Positions 16,859 through 24,445 of a DNA stretch of 64,000 bases are shown here, in pieces (within the stretch, counting starts at the first letter, position 1; the number at the start of each line of letters is the position of its first letter). The notes below the pieces were generated by a model. It did not search any database and was not told the DNA's origin. It was given only the letters and a program-made list of their open reading frames with translations. Position numbers and translations under genes: made by a program. The DNA is from Danxiaibacter flavus (lineage in GTDB: Bacteria > Bacteroidota > Bacteroidia > Chitinophagales > Chitinophagaceae): positions 62,001 to 126,000 of the forward strand of contig NZ_JAULBC010000005.1 in assembly GCF_041060425.1 (NCBI RefSeq), in the 5' to 3' direction.

Positions 16859-18373
16859 CTAAAAGCCGTAACCAATTCTGAATTTGAGTATCTGGGCCCT
16901 TGGTACTTGTTGTGCAGCTATAAAATCATATAAAAGCTGCATACGCCCTTCTTTCTTCGTTCCAATCTTGTATTTCTTGGTAACACCTGCTAGCACACTA
17001 CGCTGCCACAGATTGATGTTTTGTGCAGCTGGTGATGGCAATGCTCTCAAGCTGCTAAAAGCCCGCATGTAGTTGTACTCAAAACCTGCACTCAGCCATA
17101 TACTGCCTTTGGCCTTTATGTCCATATAGCTGCGCAAACCAACGCCCTCATTGCTTAAGGCCAACTTTTCCCAACCTTTGCCCAAACCCAGCTTATAGCT
17201 TGCACCAATGCCCATCACCGCTTTATCGCTTAATTTGTAACCTAACTGAACTGCTATGTCCGCTATCGTTGGCAAATAATTGGTTACGCCACTTGTCTGT
17301 ATTGTCAATCCATATTCAAGTCGCTTTAAAAAGCTTTTTGTCTTCTGTTTATTGGGCCTAAAATCGGGCATGGTCATATCGCTGCTGCCACCCGTTAACC
17401 GGTTCAGCTTGTTTTTTAGTTCATTCATTTGAGATTCGGCCTGCTGTACTTGCTGCTGCATAAAGGCTTCTGCGTTAGCACCACCACCCATTGGAGAATT
17501 AGTGTTTAATGGTAACCCTAATCGTTGGCTGATCATTCCTTCTACCTGGGCCCTTGTCTGCAATCCTTCCAGCGCCTGCGGTGTGCCATAGTTGGCTGGT
17601 ATTCCAAACAACTGCGCCAGCATGCTGTTTTGCTGCATGAACTCCTTAAAGGCCGGCAATTCTCTTACTAAGGAAATAGCTTTATCCTCCAGCTTCCTGC
17701 GATTATTGAGCAGGTTTTTATATTCAGATAATTGCTGTTGATAGTAGACAACCTGTTTATTAATGCCCAGCAATTCTTTACCTAGACCAAACTGAGTGAG
17801 TTGTTGTTTTAGTTCCTGTTCTTTCTGACGAATGAAACTTTGGATTTCATTGGCTTGCTGTAGTTTGCCTTGCAGTTCCTGTAATTGTCCGCTGATCTGT
17901 TTTACTTTTTGCAATTGTTCCAATGGAAGCTTTGTTCCGTTTTGTTCCAGGAAACGCATGGCGGTCTGCAGGCTGTCCATACCTGGGATATACTCCTTTA
18001 ATGGATTCGCTATTGATTTATCCAGTGGGGCTTTTAATTTGTTCCGGAGATCCTGGTAAGTACTTTCGGATCCGGCAAACAATTCCTTTGCTTTTGTACT
18101 GTCTTTTCCAGCCAGTTTGCGTTGCAGTTTTTCTTCCTTGCGCTGCATCTGTACCAGGCAATGCATGGTGTTTTCATTAATGGCATTGGTCAGGGATTGG
18201 TATTTCTGATCAATCTGACGGAGTGCTTTATCACCAATAAAGGACACGTTATTATCAGGCTTTGTAGAATCTTGTGAAGGCTGCCCATAGGCAAGCAGTA
18301 AGCAACATAAGCCCGGAAAAAACAGGGCGATCTTTTTTTTAAGAGTCAGTGGTTGTTGTACAGATATTTCCAT
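16859..18373 (-). CDS. Coiled-coil protein with C-terminal beta-barrel-like domain; first gene of the Rhs array
   Basis: 504 aa. A signal peptide (hydrophobic KIALFFPGLCCLLLAYG, preceded by a basic stretch) is followed by ~300 residues of Gln/Glu/Lys/Leu-rich helix (for example QKEQELKQQLTQFG), predicted coiled coil. The final ~150 residues consist of alternating short strands with Gly and aromatic residues and end in Phe (KFRIGYGF), as outer-membrane barrels do. The gene starts the minus-strand array and lies 37 bp before the first fibre gene. A role as outer-membrane anchor or export partner for the following secreted proteins is plausible but unproven. A 7-bp inverted repeat (18374-18388) abuts the start codon. 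Confidence 0.78.
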   Translation of the reverse strand: MEISVQQPLTLKKKIALFFPGLCCLLLAYGQPSQDSTKPDNNVSFIGDKALRQIDQKYQSLTNAINENTMHCLVQMQRKEEKLQRKLAGKDSTKAKELFAGSESTYQDLRNKLKAPLDKSIANPLKEYIPGMDSLQTAMRFLEQNGTKLPLEQLQKVKQISGQLQELQGKLQQANEIQSFIRQKEQELKQQLTQFGLGKELLGINKQVVYYQQQLSEYKNLLNNRRKLEDKAISLVRELPAFKEFMQQNSMLAQLFGIPANYGTPQALEGLQTRAQVEGMISQRLGLPLNTNSPMGGGANAEAFMQQQVQQAESQMNELKNKLNRLTGGSSDMTMPDFRPNKQKTKSFLKRLEYGLTIQTSGVTNYLPTIADIAVQLGYKLSDKAVMGIGASYKLGLGKGWEKLALSNEGVGLRSYMDIKAKGSIWLSAGFEYNYMRAFSSLRALPSPAAQNINLWQRSVLAGVTKKYKIGTKKEGRMQLLYDFIAAQQVPRAQILKFRIGYGF

Positions 18374-19337
18374 AAAAGCTTAGCTTTTAAGTTTGGTTTT
18401 AAAAAAAATCAACTTAAAATCATTGAGGACGGATCAATAAAACATTAGCTCACAAAATCTCTTGTCTCAATTTTTATAAACCAGGAAAAACGGTCAATGC
18501 TTTTGGTATCTTTATTTTGGTATGTCCTGCACTTGTATCACACAGCAATAAACACAGGGAGTACAGTTGTATCAAAGCCCGACCACTAAATTCATGTTCA
18601 GACATAAAGCAAAATTAGACGGGGGGTAATTCCAAACACCATTGTATAGATCAAATAATCATCCCGAAAATTATTACTGTTAATACCATAAAGAGCGTCT
18701 TTTGCCGTGCATACATATGGTCCGAAGACTTAAAGGATTAAATGCATTAAAATCAGCAGGGAAATTTTTGTATGAATTCAAATAGAAAGTGTCAAATAGC
18801 GCGACGTAACAGCATTACAATTGCATCACTAGCTTTATTTGATGCTAAGTTTTATCCGGGATAGTTTTTTGATTTTTTTCAATTAATACGAAAGAATCAA
18901 CAAAATAGTGATGTTTGTATGTGGATGTTATAGTCATTTTATTACCTATAACAACCAAAAAACAATCCTCAGAATGAAAGTTTTGTCCGCTACCTCAATC
19001 ATCCTATCTATATCGACTCATCAAGAAAGGCATGGCTTATCAGCTCAAAGCAACTATTTTATATTGCAGGAGTTGCAGGGAGAACCTTACGATCTTTCAA
19101 AGATATTGTGATCTGGTTCCAAAATTGAGCAGCATTGCAGTCCTAAAAACGTTGCTTAAAAATTCAACACCACCGATTGCAAGAAAAGTTCTCTTTCGCA
19201 GAAATGATGATGTCAATCAAAGTTTCCGCATATTCGAAAACTTTGTTAACCATTTGTATTATATTCGTTACTAGCCTTCTCTTAAACATAACCCCTCTGT
19301 TGATTCATAAACCGGTTTTAAAACATGTAGGTCACAT
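18374..19337. other. 964-bp spacer between the Rhs array and the acyltransferase gene
   Basis: AT-rich divergent spacer. It holds the possible leftward promoter above and must hold the rightward promoter for the acyltransferase. Short frames exist (18908-19111, 19032-19274 and a 22-codon one at 18717-18785), but none has a recognisable domain, signal peptide or convincing start. I see no RNA gene, repeat or att site. Confidence 0.5.
18610..18636 (-). promoter_or_regulatory. Possible Bacteroidota promoter for the Rhs array
   Basis: On the minus strand, TAATTTTG (18617-18610) matches TAnnTTTG exactly, with TTTG (18636-18633) upstream. The 15-bp gap is shorter than the usual 17-21, so support is modest. 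It would give a leader of roughly 230 nt before the gene starting at 18373. Confidence 0.3.
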
Positions 19338-20468
19338 ATGAAAAAATCAGGCGCTGCTATTCTCGAAACCAAACAACACTATGCTTTACTTGATGGACTA
19401 AGAGGCACTGCGGCTTTGACGATTGTTGTTTTTCATTTTCTTGAGATGGTTTACTCAGACTATAGCAAAAATTTTCTCGGTCATGGCTTTCTGGCTGTAG
19501 ACTTCTTTTTTTGTTTATCGGGTTTTGTAATCGGATATGCTTATGATAACCGCATTCGCAATATCGGCGTTTGGGAATTCTTTAAATCAAGATTAATAAG
19601 ACTGCATCCGCTGGTTATTTTAGGATCTATTTTGGGCTTGGTTGGATTTCTTTTTGATCCTTTCGGTGGTCATCCGGAGCTGTATAGCGCCGGTAAGATT
19701 CTGCTGATGTTTGTCTGTTCAATCTTCCTCATTCCTTTTCCTGCAATTGAGGAACGTGGCTTTGCCCTGTTTGGTTTTAATTCACCATCATGGTCATTAT
19801 TTTATGAGTATATCGGCAATATCGTTTATGCATTTATTCTTTGCAGAGTTCGTAAAAGCATTTTAATAATACTTACGGCAGCATCAGCCATATGGCTTTG
19901 TGTGGTTGCTTTTAAGGCTGGCACTTTGATTGGGGGATGGGATGGTAAAAGTGCCTGGGATGGAATGGCCCGTTTATCATTTTCTTTTCTCGCAGGTCTG
20001 CTGGTTTATCGCTGTAGGCTGATCATTCAAAACAAGCTCGGCTTTATTGGTTTATCGTTGTTGCTGGTGTGCCCTTTTGTTATGCCTTATTTTAAATGGA
20101 ACTGGCTGGCAGAATCTCTTGTTGTTATTTTTTACTTCCCGCTGATTATCTCGCTTGGAGCAGGTGCAAACATCGTCCACCAGGGAATGAATAAACTATG
20201 TGCCTTCTTCGGAAAAATATCCTATCCGCTTTACATGATGCATATTCCCGTGATCTGGTCCTTTGGTCATTATTACAGCACAAACAAACCAGACACAAGG
20301 CAGCTGTTTTATATCATAGGTATAAGCACCATCCTACTGGTTGCTATGGCTTACATAATAATGATTGTATTTGACATTCCCGTTCGAAAATATTTAACCA
20401 ACAGGAGAAGAAAAGCACTAGCCCAAAATGAAGTGAGAGAAGGCAAAAAAGCGATAAGCAATGCATAA
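19338..20468 (+). CDS. Acyltransferase family 3 membrane protein (OafA/YrhL type)
   Basis: 376 aa integral membrane protein with about ten hydrophobic segments. The N-terminal signature YALLDGLRGTAALTIVVFH carries the Arg and His conserved in Acyl_transf_3 proteins, and VDFFFCLSGFVIGYAY is the following conserved segment. These enzymes move acetyl or other acyl groups from the cytoplasm to sugars of surface polysaccharides or other acceptors. It lacks a C-terminal SGNH domain, so it is the short form. No sugar genes lie next to it, so the acceptor is unknown. The start codon is preceded by an AT-rich stretch with no clear ribosome site. Confidence 0.9.
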   Translation: MKKSGAAILETKQHYALLDGLRGTAALTIVVFHFLEMVYSDYSKNFLGHGFLAVDFFFCLSGFVIGYAYDNRIRNIGVWEFFKSRLIRLHPLVILGSILGLVGFLFDPFGGHPELYSAGKILLMFVCSIFLIPFPAIEERGFALFGFNSPSWSLFYEYIGNIVYAFILCRVRKSILIILTAASAIWLCVVAFKAGTLIGGWDGKSAWDGMARLSFSFLAGLLVYRCRLIIQNKLGFIGLSLLLVCPFVMPYFKWNWLAESLVVIFYFPLIISLGAGANIVHQGMNKLCAFFGKISYPLYMMHIPVIWSFGHYYSTNKPDTRQLFYIIGISTILLVAMAYIIMIVFDIPVRKYLTNRRRKALAQNEVREGKKAISNA

Positions 20469-20554
20469 GCTCATTACTTACCTTTTTAAGGCAAGGCAAT
20501 AATATGCCAACTACTGATTTTGTCAGTGGAAAAAATTTGCAAATGCAGGCGAAG

Positions 20555-20803
20555 CTACAACTGCTCGTGCTGCTGCACTACATAAAGATCTATCAGTTCG
20601 CCTATTTCCTCAGCTTCCGGTGTTGCCTGTTCGCTGTGTGAATCCATCCAGCGGTTAGCACCTTCAGTATCTTCCTTTACATGAATATGAAGATCTCCAT
20701 CAACCAGGTGAACAATATAGCCTTTTTCATTAGCTCTTGAGTGCGGGTCTTGTTCTACAACAACCTGCCGTCCTTTGTACTCGATGGTAAATTCTTTTTT
20801 CAT
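20555..20803 (-). CDS. Conserved small hypothetical protein, 82 aa
   Basis: Not assigned. The 82-aa product starts with a beta-hairpin-like region (EFTIEYKGRQVVVEQD), continues with HVKEDTEGANRW and ends with an acidic helix (EAEEIGELIDLYV). There is no signal peptide or membrane segment. It lies 44 bp downstream of the 524-aa helical-repeat gene on the same strand and may be co-transcribed with it. Confidence 0.65.
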   Translation of the reverse strand: MKKEFTIEYKGRQVVVEQDPHSRANEKGYIVHLVDGDLHIHVKEDTEGANRWMDSHSEQATPEAEEIGELIDLYVVQQHEQL

Positions 20804-20847
20804 ATCGTTAAAGAATCAATCTCAGTGCCAAGTTATAATTCTTTAGC

Positions 20848-22422
20848 TCAGGCTGCAAGAAAATCGCCTTCCATTTTACGTTTGCTGTCAAGGTATTTTT
20901 CGTAGATAACTGCACCCATCGGTTTTTCGTACACTTTGCTTTCCAGCCAGGAGATTACATCCAGGTATGCAAAAGATCTTGTTTCATACCTGTTTTTCTC
21001 AAGATGCTTGATCTTATGTAGAAACTTTTCCAATTCAGGTTTCAGCTTTCTTGGAGAAATAGCGAATGACGTACGCAGGAATCTGAACATCTCTTCCTCA
21101 ACCACTGTAAGATTTTTCATCTTGGCCATAAACCTGTAGACAGACTTCATTAGTGATTCAATTATCTCGTAGTTACCCAGTTCGTAATGAGCCATCAAAT
21201 GAAGCAAGCGCGCATAACATTGCAGGTCTATGCGCATATCGGTATTTCCATGTATAAGATTCTGGAGGTAATCTATTGAAGTAGAATAGTCGCCGTTGCC
21301 AAAATACAGGCTCGCTATCTTATAGTTTGAAACCATTATTCTATGCCTGTCTATATACAACGAATACTCCTTCATCTTTTCCACAATATGTGGTACCAGC
21401 TTTAAACCATCTGCAAAAGTACCCATCATCAAATGCTGATTCAGTTTGGCACTGCTGATGTAAATAAATATGTGAATGCGGAAGTTATCGTGCAGGTTGG
21501 CTACCGGTGTTTTAGCAAAATCCTCAAAATCCCGCAGTGTTATTTCAAATTGCTGATAGTTCCGGAGATCGAAGTGCGCATTCAGGAGGTTATGCATTCC
21601 TTTTATATAATGACCTATCTCCACGGTTTTCATCAGTTCCTGTTCTTCGTACAGGTCGATCCATTTACGGCTATAACGGTAATACATTAAGAAGTCCTGC
21701 CGTATAAATGCATACCAGCAATAACTCTGATACAGGTATAATTTCTCGTAAAAGTCTGTGACCTTGTGTGCATTGGCCGGAAGGTTACTGGAAAAAAAGT
21801 TTCTTACATCTTCTTCATCAGCAGGATTGCGCGCGTGGCCATTTTTAATGTACCAGCGATATAATTGAAGTGCCAGGTTAGACAATCTTACAACACTATC
21901 AATATGTTCACTGATTTCCAATGCTTCAGCAGCAAGAAGATCAGTCTTTTCTTGTGAGCTGCGGGTAATATGCAGCGTCTCTATTTTCTTTTCCAGGGAA
22001 ATTACCTGCGCCAGGTAGTTGTATTTGTGATTGGCCTTGGCTAATTCCTTTGCCTTTTCAAGCATTTTCAGCGCCTGTGGCTTTAATCCTTTGTTATAAA
22101 GCACACGGGCGTAATCAAGATGCTCGCTTAATTGGAGATCAATGTTCTCGGTGCTTTTCAGAAGCCTGAGGCTCGCAAGAACCTGTTTATACAAGTGCGT
22201 TTTCAGATTGGCCAGTTGCGGTTTGGTAATGGGAGAAAGTCTTTTCATTAAAAACTTCTCGTCATATTCCGGCAATTTATCCAATGCATCAAATAACTGT
22301 ATGATTTTCAAGTCTTCCTTAGCGGAACTCCGCTTTATATATAATTTAAAATGCCTTTTTTCAGATTTTTCCAACGATTGAACTAATTGAAATAAAGCAT
22401 CTGTTAAACTGTTGGACGTCAT
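20848..22422 (-). CDS. Helical-repeat (TPR-like) cytoplasmic protein, 524 aa
   Basis: Unnamed protein of a type common in Bacteroidota. There is no signal peptide. The N-terminal ~100 residues are helical and basic (LEKSEKRHFKLYIKR), followed by about 400 residues of paired amphipathic helices with TPR-like spacing (for example ARVLYNKGLKPQALKMLEKA, and FGNGDYSTSIDYLQNLI). This suggests a protein-binding scaffold. No catalytic motif is seen. The flanking genes do not point to a pathway. Confidence 0.75.
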   Translation of the reverse strand: MTSNSLTDALFQLVQSLEKSEKRHFKLYIKRSSAKEDLKIIQLFDALDKLPEYDEKFLMKRLSPITKPQLANLKTHLYKQVLASLRLLKSTENIDLQLSEHLDYARVLYNKGLKPQALKMLEKAKELAKANHKYNYLAQVISLEKKIETLHITRSSQEKTDLLAAEALEISEHIDSVVRLSNLALQLYRWYIKNGHARNPADEEDVRNFFSSNLPANAHKVTDFYEKLYLYQSYCWYAFIRQDFLMYYRYSRKWIDLYEEQELMKTVEIGHYIKGMHNLLNAHFDLRNYQQFEITLRDFEDFAKTPVANLHDNFRIHIFIYISSAKLNQHLMMGTFADGLKLVPHIVEKMKEYSLYIDRHRIMVSNYKIASLYFGNGDYSTSIDYLQNLIHGNTDMRIDLQCYARLLHLMAHYELGNYEIIESLMKSVYRFMAKMKNLTVVEEEMFRFLRTSFAISPRKLKPELEKFLHKIKHLEKNRYETRSFAYLDVISWLESKVYEKPMGAVIYEKYLDSKRKMEGDFLAA

Positions 22423-22968
22423 AATGAAATTCTCCTCAAATTCAATATCAGTAAGGGTTTTAATATTTATTTATCATTTTTGGCGTAATAAAAACACGAT
22501 TAAGTTGTCTTGTACGCCAAAAGAATGCGTATTACTTTTACATCAGAATAACAAGAGATCATACAGCAAGCAACCGAAAGAGCAGGCAACAATAGTTAAA
22601 GGACCGTGGTAAAAGCAGAAAAAACCTGCCTCTTTGAACAAAAAAAAATTTTCGAACTTTTTTTCATATGGCAAGCAATCGTTAGAGGCCATCTGTTTCT
22701 ACAGTGTGGCTTTTTTCTTTTTGTATCAACGAAAATAAGCGTTATTTCCAATCCAAAAAATTTTTCTTCGCCATTTTAGCAGGTCGTTTACGCATTTTAT
22801 CCAACTTTAATTTGGCCTGGTAATCTCAAATTAGCCATTCATAATCAATGTATTCGGAGATTTCGAAACCCGACGGATCTAGCTTTGGTATTATGGCTTG
22901 TCCAGAGGTTGGCGGTGAAACGTGATAAAAAGAAAGGTGCTTTTCAAGGGATAGGTAGAACCCACAGC
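22423..22968. other. 546-bp spacer with no recognised gene
   Basis: AT-rich at the left, less so toward 22850-22960. It must carry the leftward promoter of the 524-aa protein gene. I found no coding frame, repeat, tRNA or terminator that I can support. Confidence 0.5.
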
Positions 22969-23253
22969 TTAGACTTTTTTTCTAAGTATTTGTAAGGCTA
23001 TTTGTTCCACTTGCTGGCCGGCATCTGGCTTATGAGAAAAATAAGTGCTTATTTTAAGAATTAATTCTACAGATGCCATTTGTTTGTTCAGGGCTCGGAT
23101 AATAACGGGCTTGGATTTTCGCGTATAGGTAACCAGTTTTTTAACATCACCTCTTGTCTGCTTTTCCTTCCATATAGCGTAAACACTATCTGGTACAGCA
23201 ATTACATTTGAGCCGAAATCTGCTTTACTTTGTATTTCTTTTTTGTTTACCAA
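22969..23253 (-). CDS. Small putative DNA-binding protein (HTH-like), 94 aa, TTG start
   Basis: 94 aa. There is no in-frame ATG near the 5' end; the TTG at 23253 is the only plausible start, since an in-frame stop lies 12 codons further up. The segment KLVTYTRKSKPVIIRALN, followed by VELILKISTYF, fits the 'kpvisrALkgk...lvekI..yf' helix-turn-helix pattern of small Bacteroidota regulators. The flanks are basic. It is transcribed divergently from the XRE gene at 23338, with an 84-bp gap that holds a palindrome. Possibly a phage- or plasmid-derived regulator. The fold call is tentative. Confidence 0.55.
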   Translation of the reverse strand: MVNKKEIQSKADFGSNVIAVPDSVYAIWKEKQTRGDVKKLVTYTRKSKPVIIRALNKQMASVELILKISTYFSHKPDAGQQVEQIALQILRKKV

Positions 23254-23271
23254 ATATTTACTATTTTATTG

Positions 23272-23288
23272 TTTGTTTAGACAACAAA
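23272..23288. promoter_or_regulatory. Palindrome / possible operator between two divergent regulator genes
   Basis: TTTGTT-tagac-AACAAA: 6-bp perfect arms around a 5-bp spacer. A minus-strand TAGATTTG (23292-23285) matches the Bacteroidota -7 box TAnnTTTG and overlaps the right arm. A protein bound here could therefore control the gene at 22969-23253. Which of the two regulators would bind is unknown. Confidence 0.4.
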
Positions 23289-23337
23289 TCTAAGCATTAA
23301 TTCTAAACTTTAAAAAACATATTAAATTTTTCTTTCA

Positions 23338-23727
23338 ATGCATATTGGTGAATTTTTAAAGCGATTCAGGGATGCAAAAAACCTAAGCAGGAGCAAGATA
23401 GCTGCACAAATTGGTGTCAGCGAATTCCGGCTGCAAAAGTGGGAGGACAAAAATTTCAATCCCAAAAGCGCTGATAGTGAAAAAATTCGCAGCTATTTCA
23501 ACCTGGTCAGCATTCAATATCTCTCAGAAGAAATTCTTGCAAAATGCATTGCTGCTGAAGATGGGCAATTGAACAATAAGATCAGTTTTGAAGATATTTT
23601 ACAACAAAAGGATCTGTTATTACAAGAAAAAGACAAACGTATTGAGGAGTTGCAGAAGCTTGTATTAGCCCAGGAAGAAGTGATTAACAGGTATAAGGCA
23701 GGCAAAGCCGTACCCGGCGGACAATAG
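23338..23727 (+). CDS. XRE-family HTH regulator with C-terminal coiled coil
   Basis: 129 aa. Residues ~3-55 form an XRE/HTH_3 domain (MHIGEFLKRFRDAKNLSRSK, then AAQIGVSEFRLQKWE), with the turn GVSEFRLQKWE at the usual place. Residues ~85-120 form a coiled coil (LLLQEKDKRIEELQKLVLAQ), which probably drives dimerisation. It is divergent from the small HTH gene and ends 6 bp before the convergent zapA stop codon. It may regulate itself or its divergent neighbour through the palindrome at 23272-23288. Confidence 0.8.
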   Translation: MHIGEFLKRFRDAKNLSRSKIAAQIGVSEFRLQKWEDKNFNPKSADSEKIRSYFNLVSIQYLSEEILAKCIAAEDGQLNNKISFEDILQQKDLLLQEKDKRIEELQKLVLAQEEVINRYKAGKAVPGGQ

Positions 23728-23733
23728 CCTATT

Positions 23734-24024
23734 CTACTTTTCGAGTACTTTATCCAGCAGATCTTCTAATGACTGCAATTTTTCGGCAGATTGTTCAAGT
23801 TTCACCCAATCCGCACCGGATTTATTTTTTTCAGTAGCCAGCCAGATAAGTACCATAGCAATATAGTCCTGCATGTCTTTACCGGAAAAATTGGTTTTAA
23901 ACTCAAGGATCTTATCATTAATAAGCTTGATGCTTTTACGGACAGATTCCTCGTCCTTAGGCTCAATCTTCAGGCGGTAGGTGCGATCGCCAATGAGTAT
24001 ATTAACAGGTATTAATTCTTCCAT
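23734..24024 (-). CDS. zapA: Cell division protein ZapA
   Basis: 96 aa, normal for ZapA. The N-terminal globular part reads PVNILIGDRTYRLKI, then KLINDKILEF, which fits the ZapA beta-sheet plus helix. The C-terminal half is a helix (LEQSAEKLQSLEDLLDKVLE) that forms the coiled coil. ZapA tetramers cross-link FtsZ filaments in the division ring in the cytoplasm. It lies 3 bp after a ZapB-like coiled-coil gene, so both are co-transcribed, downstream of pheT. In several Bacteroidota the gene after zapA is rny (RNase Y); here an unrelated XRE gene faces it instead. Confidence 0.85.
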   Translation of the reverse strand: MEELIPVNILIGDRTYRLKIEPKDEESVRKSIKLINDKILEFKTNFSGKDMQDYIAMVLIWLATEKNKSGADWVKLEQSAEKLQSLEDLLDKVLEK

Positions 24025-24027
24025 ACG

Positions 24028-24315
24028 TTAAGCGTTTAGCAATGCCAGGCAGCGTTCCACCTCTTTCAGATATTGATCAATTCTCTTCTCAAAGTCTTTT
24101 TTCGAACTTTCGTCCCAGCCATGTGCACCAACTTTAAGCGCATCAGCCTGCTGCTGCAGCAAGTCTATTTGTTGCTGTTTCGCCGTTGCATCTGCTCGTT
24201 GTTTTTCAAGCTCCCTGGAAAGCTGCAGGTTTTCTTTCTGCAGTTGCTGGTGCTGCTTTACAAGCTGTTGAAGCTTTTGCTGCAATCGTGTTATTTGCTC
24301 TTCCAGTTGAAACAT
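24028..24315 (-). CDS. ZapB-like coiled-coil protein
   Basis: 95 aa. Residues 1-55 are an almost pure coiled coil rich in Gln and Leu (LEEQITRLQQKLQQLVKQHQ), followed by a Gly-containing break (KVGAHGWDES) and a C-terminal helix. Its size, composition and 3-bp spacing to zapA suggest a division partner like ZapB, although coiled coils alone do not prove homology. It is probably soluble. Confidence 0.7.
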   Translation of the reverse strand: MFQLEEQITRLQQKLQQLVKQHQQLQKENLQLSRELEKQRADATAKQQQIDLLQQQADALKVGAHGWDESSKKDFEKRIDQYLKEVERCLALLNA

Positions 24316-24445
24316 GACAGTTTATGTACGATGTACGGTGTACGATGTTAGATGTACGATGTTAGATGGACGATGTTATTGATAAAGTACGATGTTAGAG
24401 CCGGAGCACACATCGTACACCGTACATCTAACATCGTACATTTGC
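24316..24445. repeat. Spacer of 'tacgatgttaga' repeats, partly inverted
   Basis: Short direct copies of (t)gtacgatgt(tag/acg) fill 24324-24400. Their reverse complement (catcgtaca, ccgtacatctaacatcgtac) fills 24410-24440. The two halves could form an imperfect hairpin between pheT and the ZapB-like gene. The same words recur at 26957-26990 on the other side of pheT. Confidence 0.7.

Noticed and set aside
4667..18373. Type IX secretion C-terminal sorting domains on the Rhs-array proteins.
   Set aside because: None of the proteins ends in the Ig-like sorting domain with its conserved motifs; the Rhs protein ends in a charged helix and the fibres end in coiled coils or short helices.
18717..18785. 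22-codon plus-strand frame (MVRRLKGLNALKSAGKFLYE...), basic and amphipathic.
   Set aside because: Too short to support without conservation or a ribosome site, and it lies in an AT-rich spacer.
19032..19274. 80-codon plus-strand frame before the acyltransferase gene.
   Set aside because: No recognisable motif, odd composition, overlaps another frame (18908-19111) and lacks a plausible start context.
23728..24445. 6S RNA next to zapA, as in Enterobacteria.
   Set aside because: No spacer long enough exists after zapA, and the spacer before the ZapB-like gene is short repeats.
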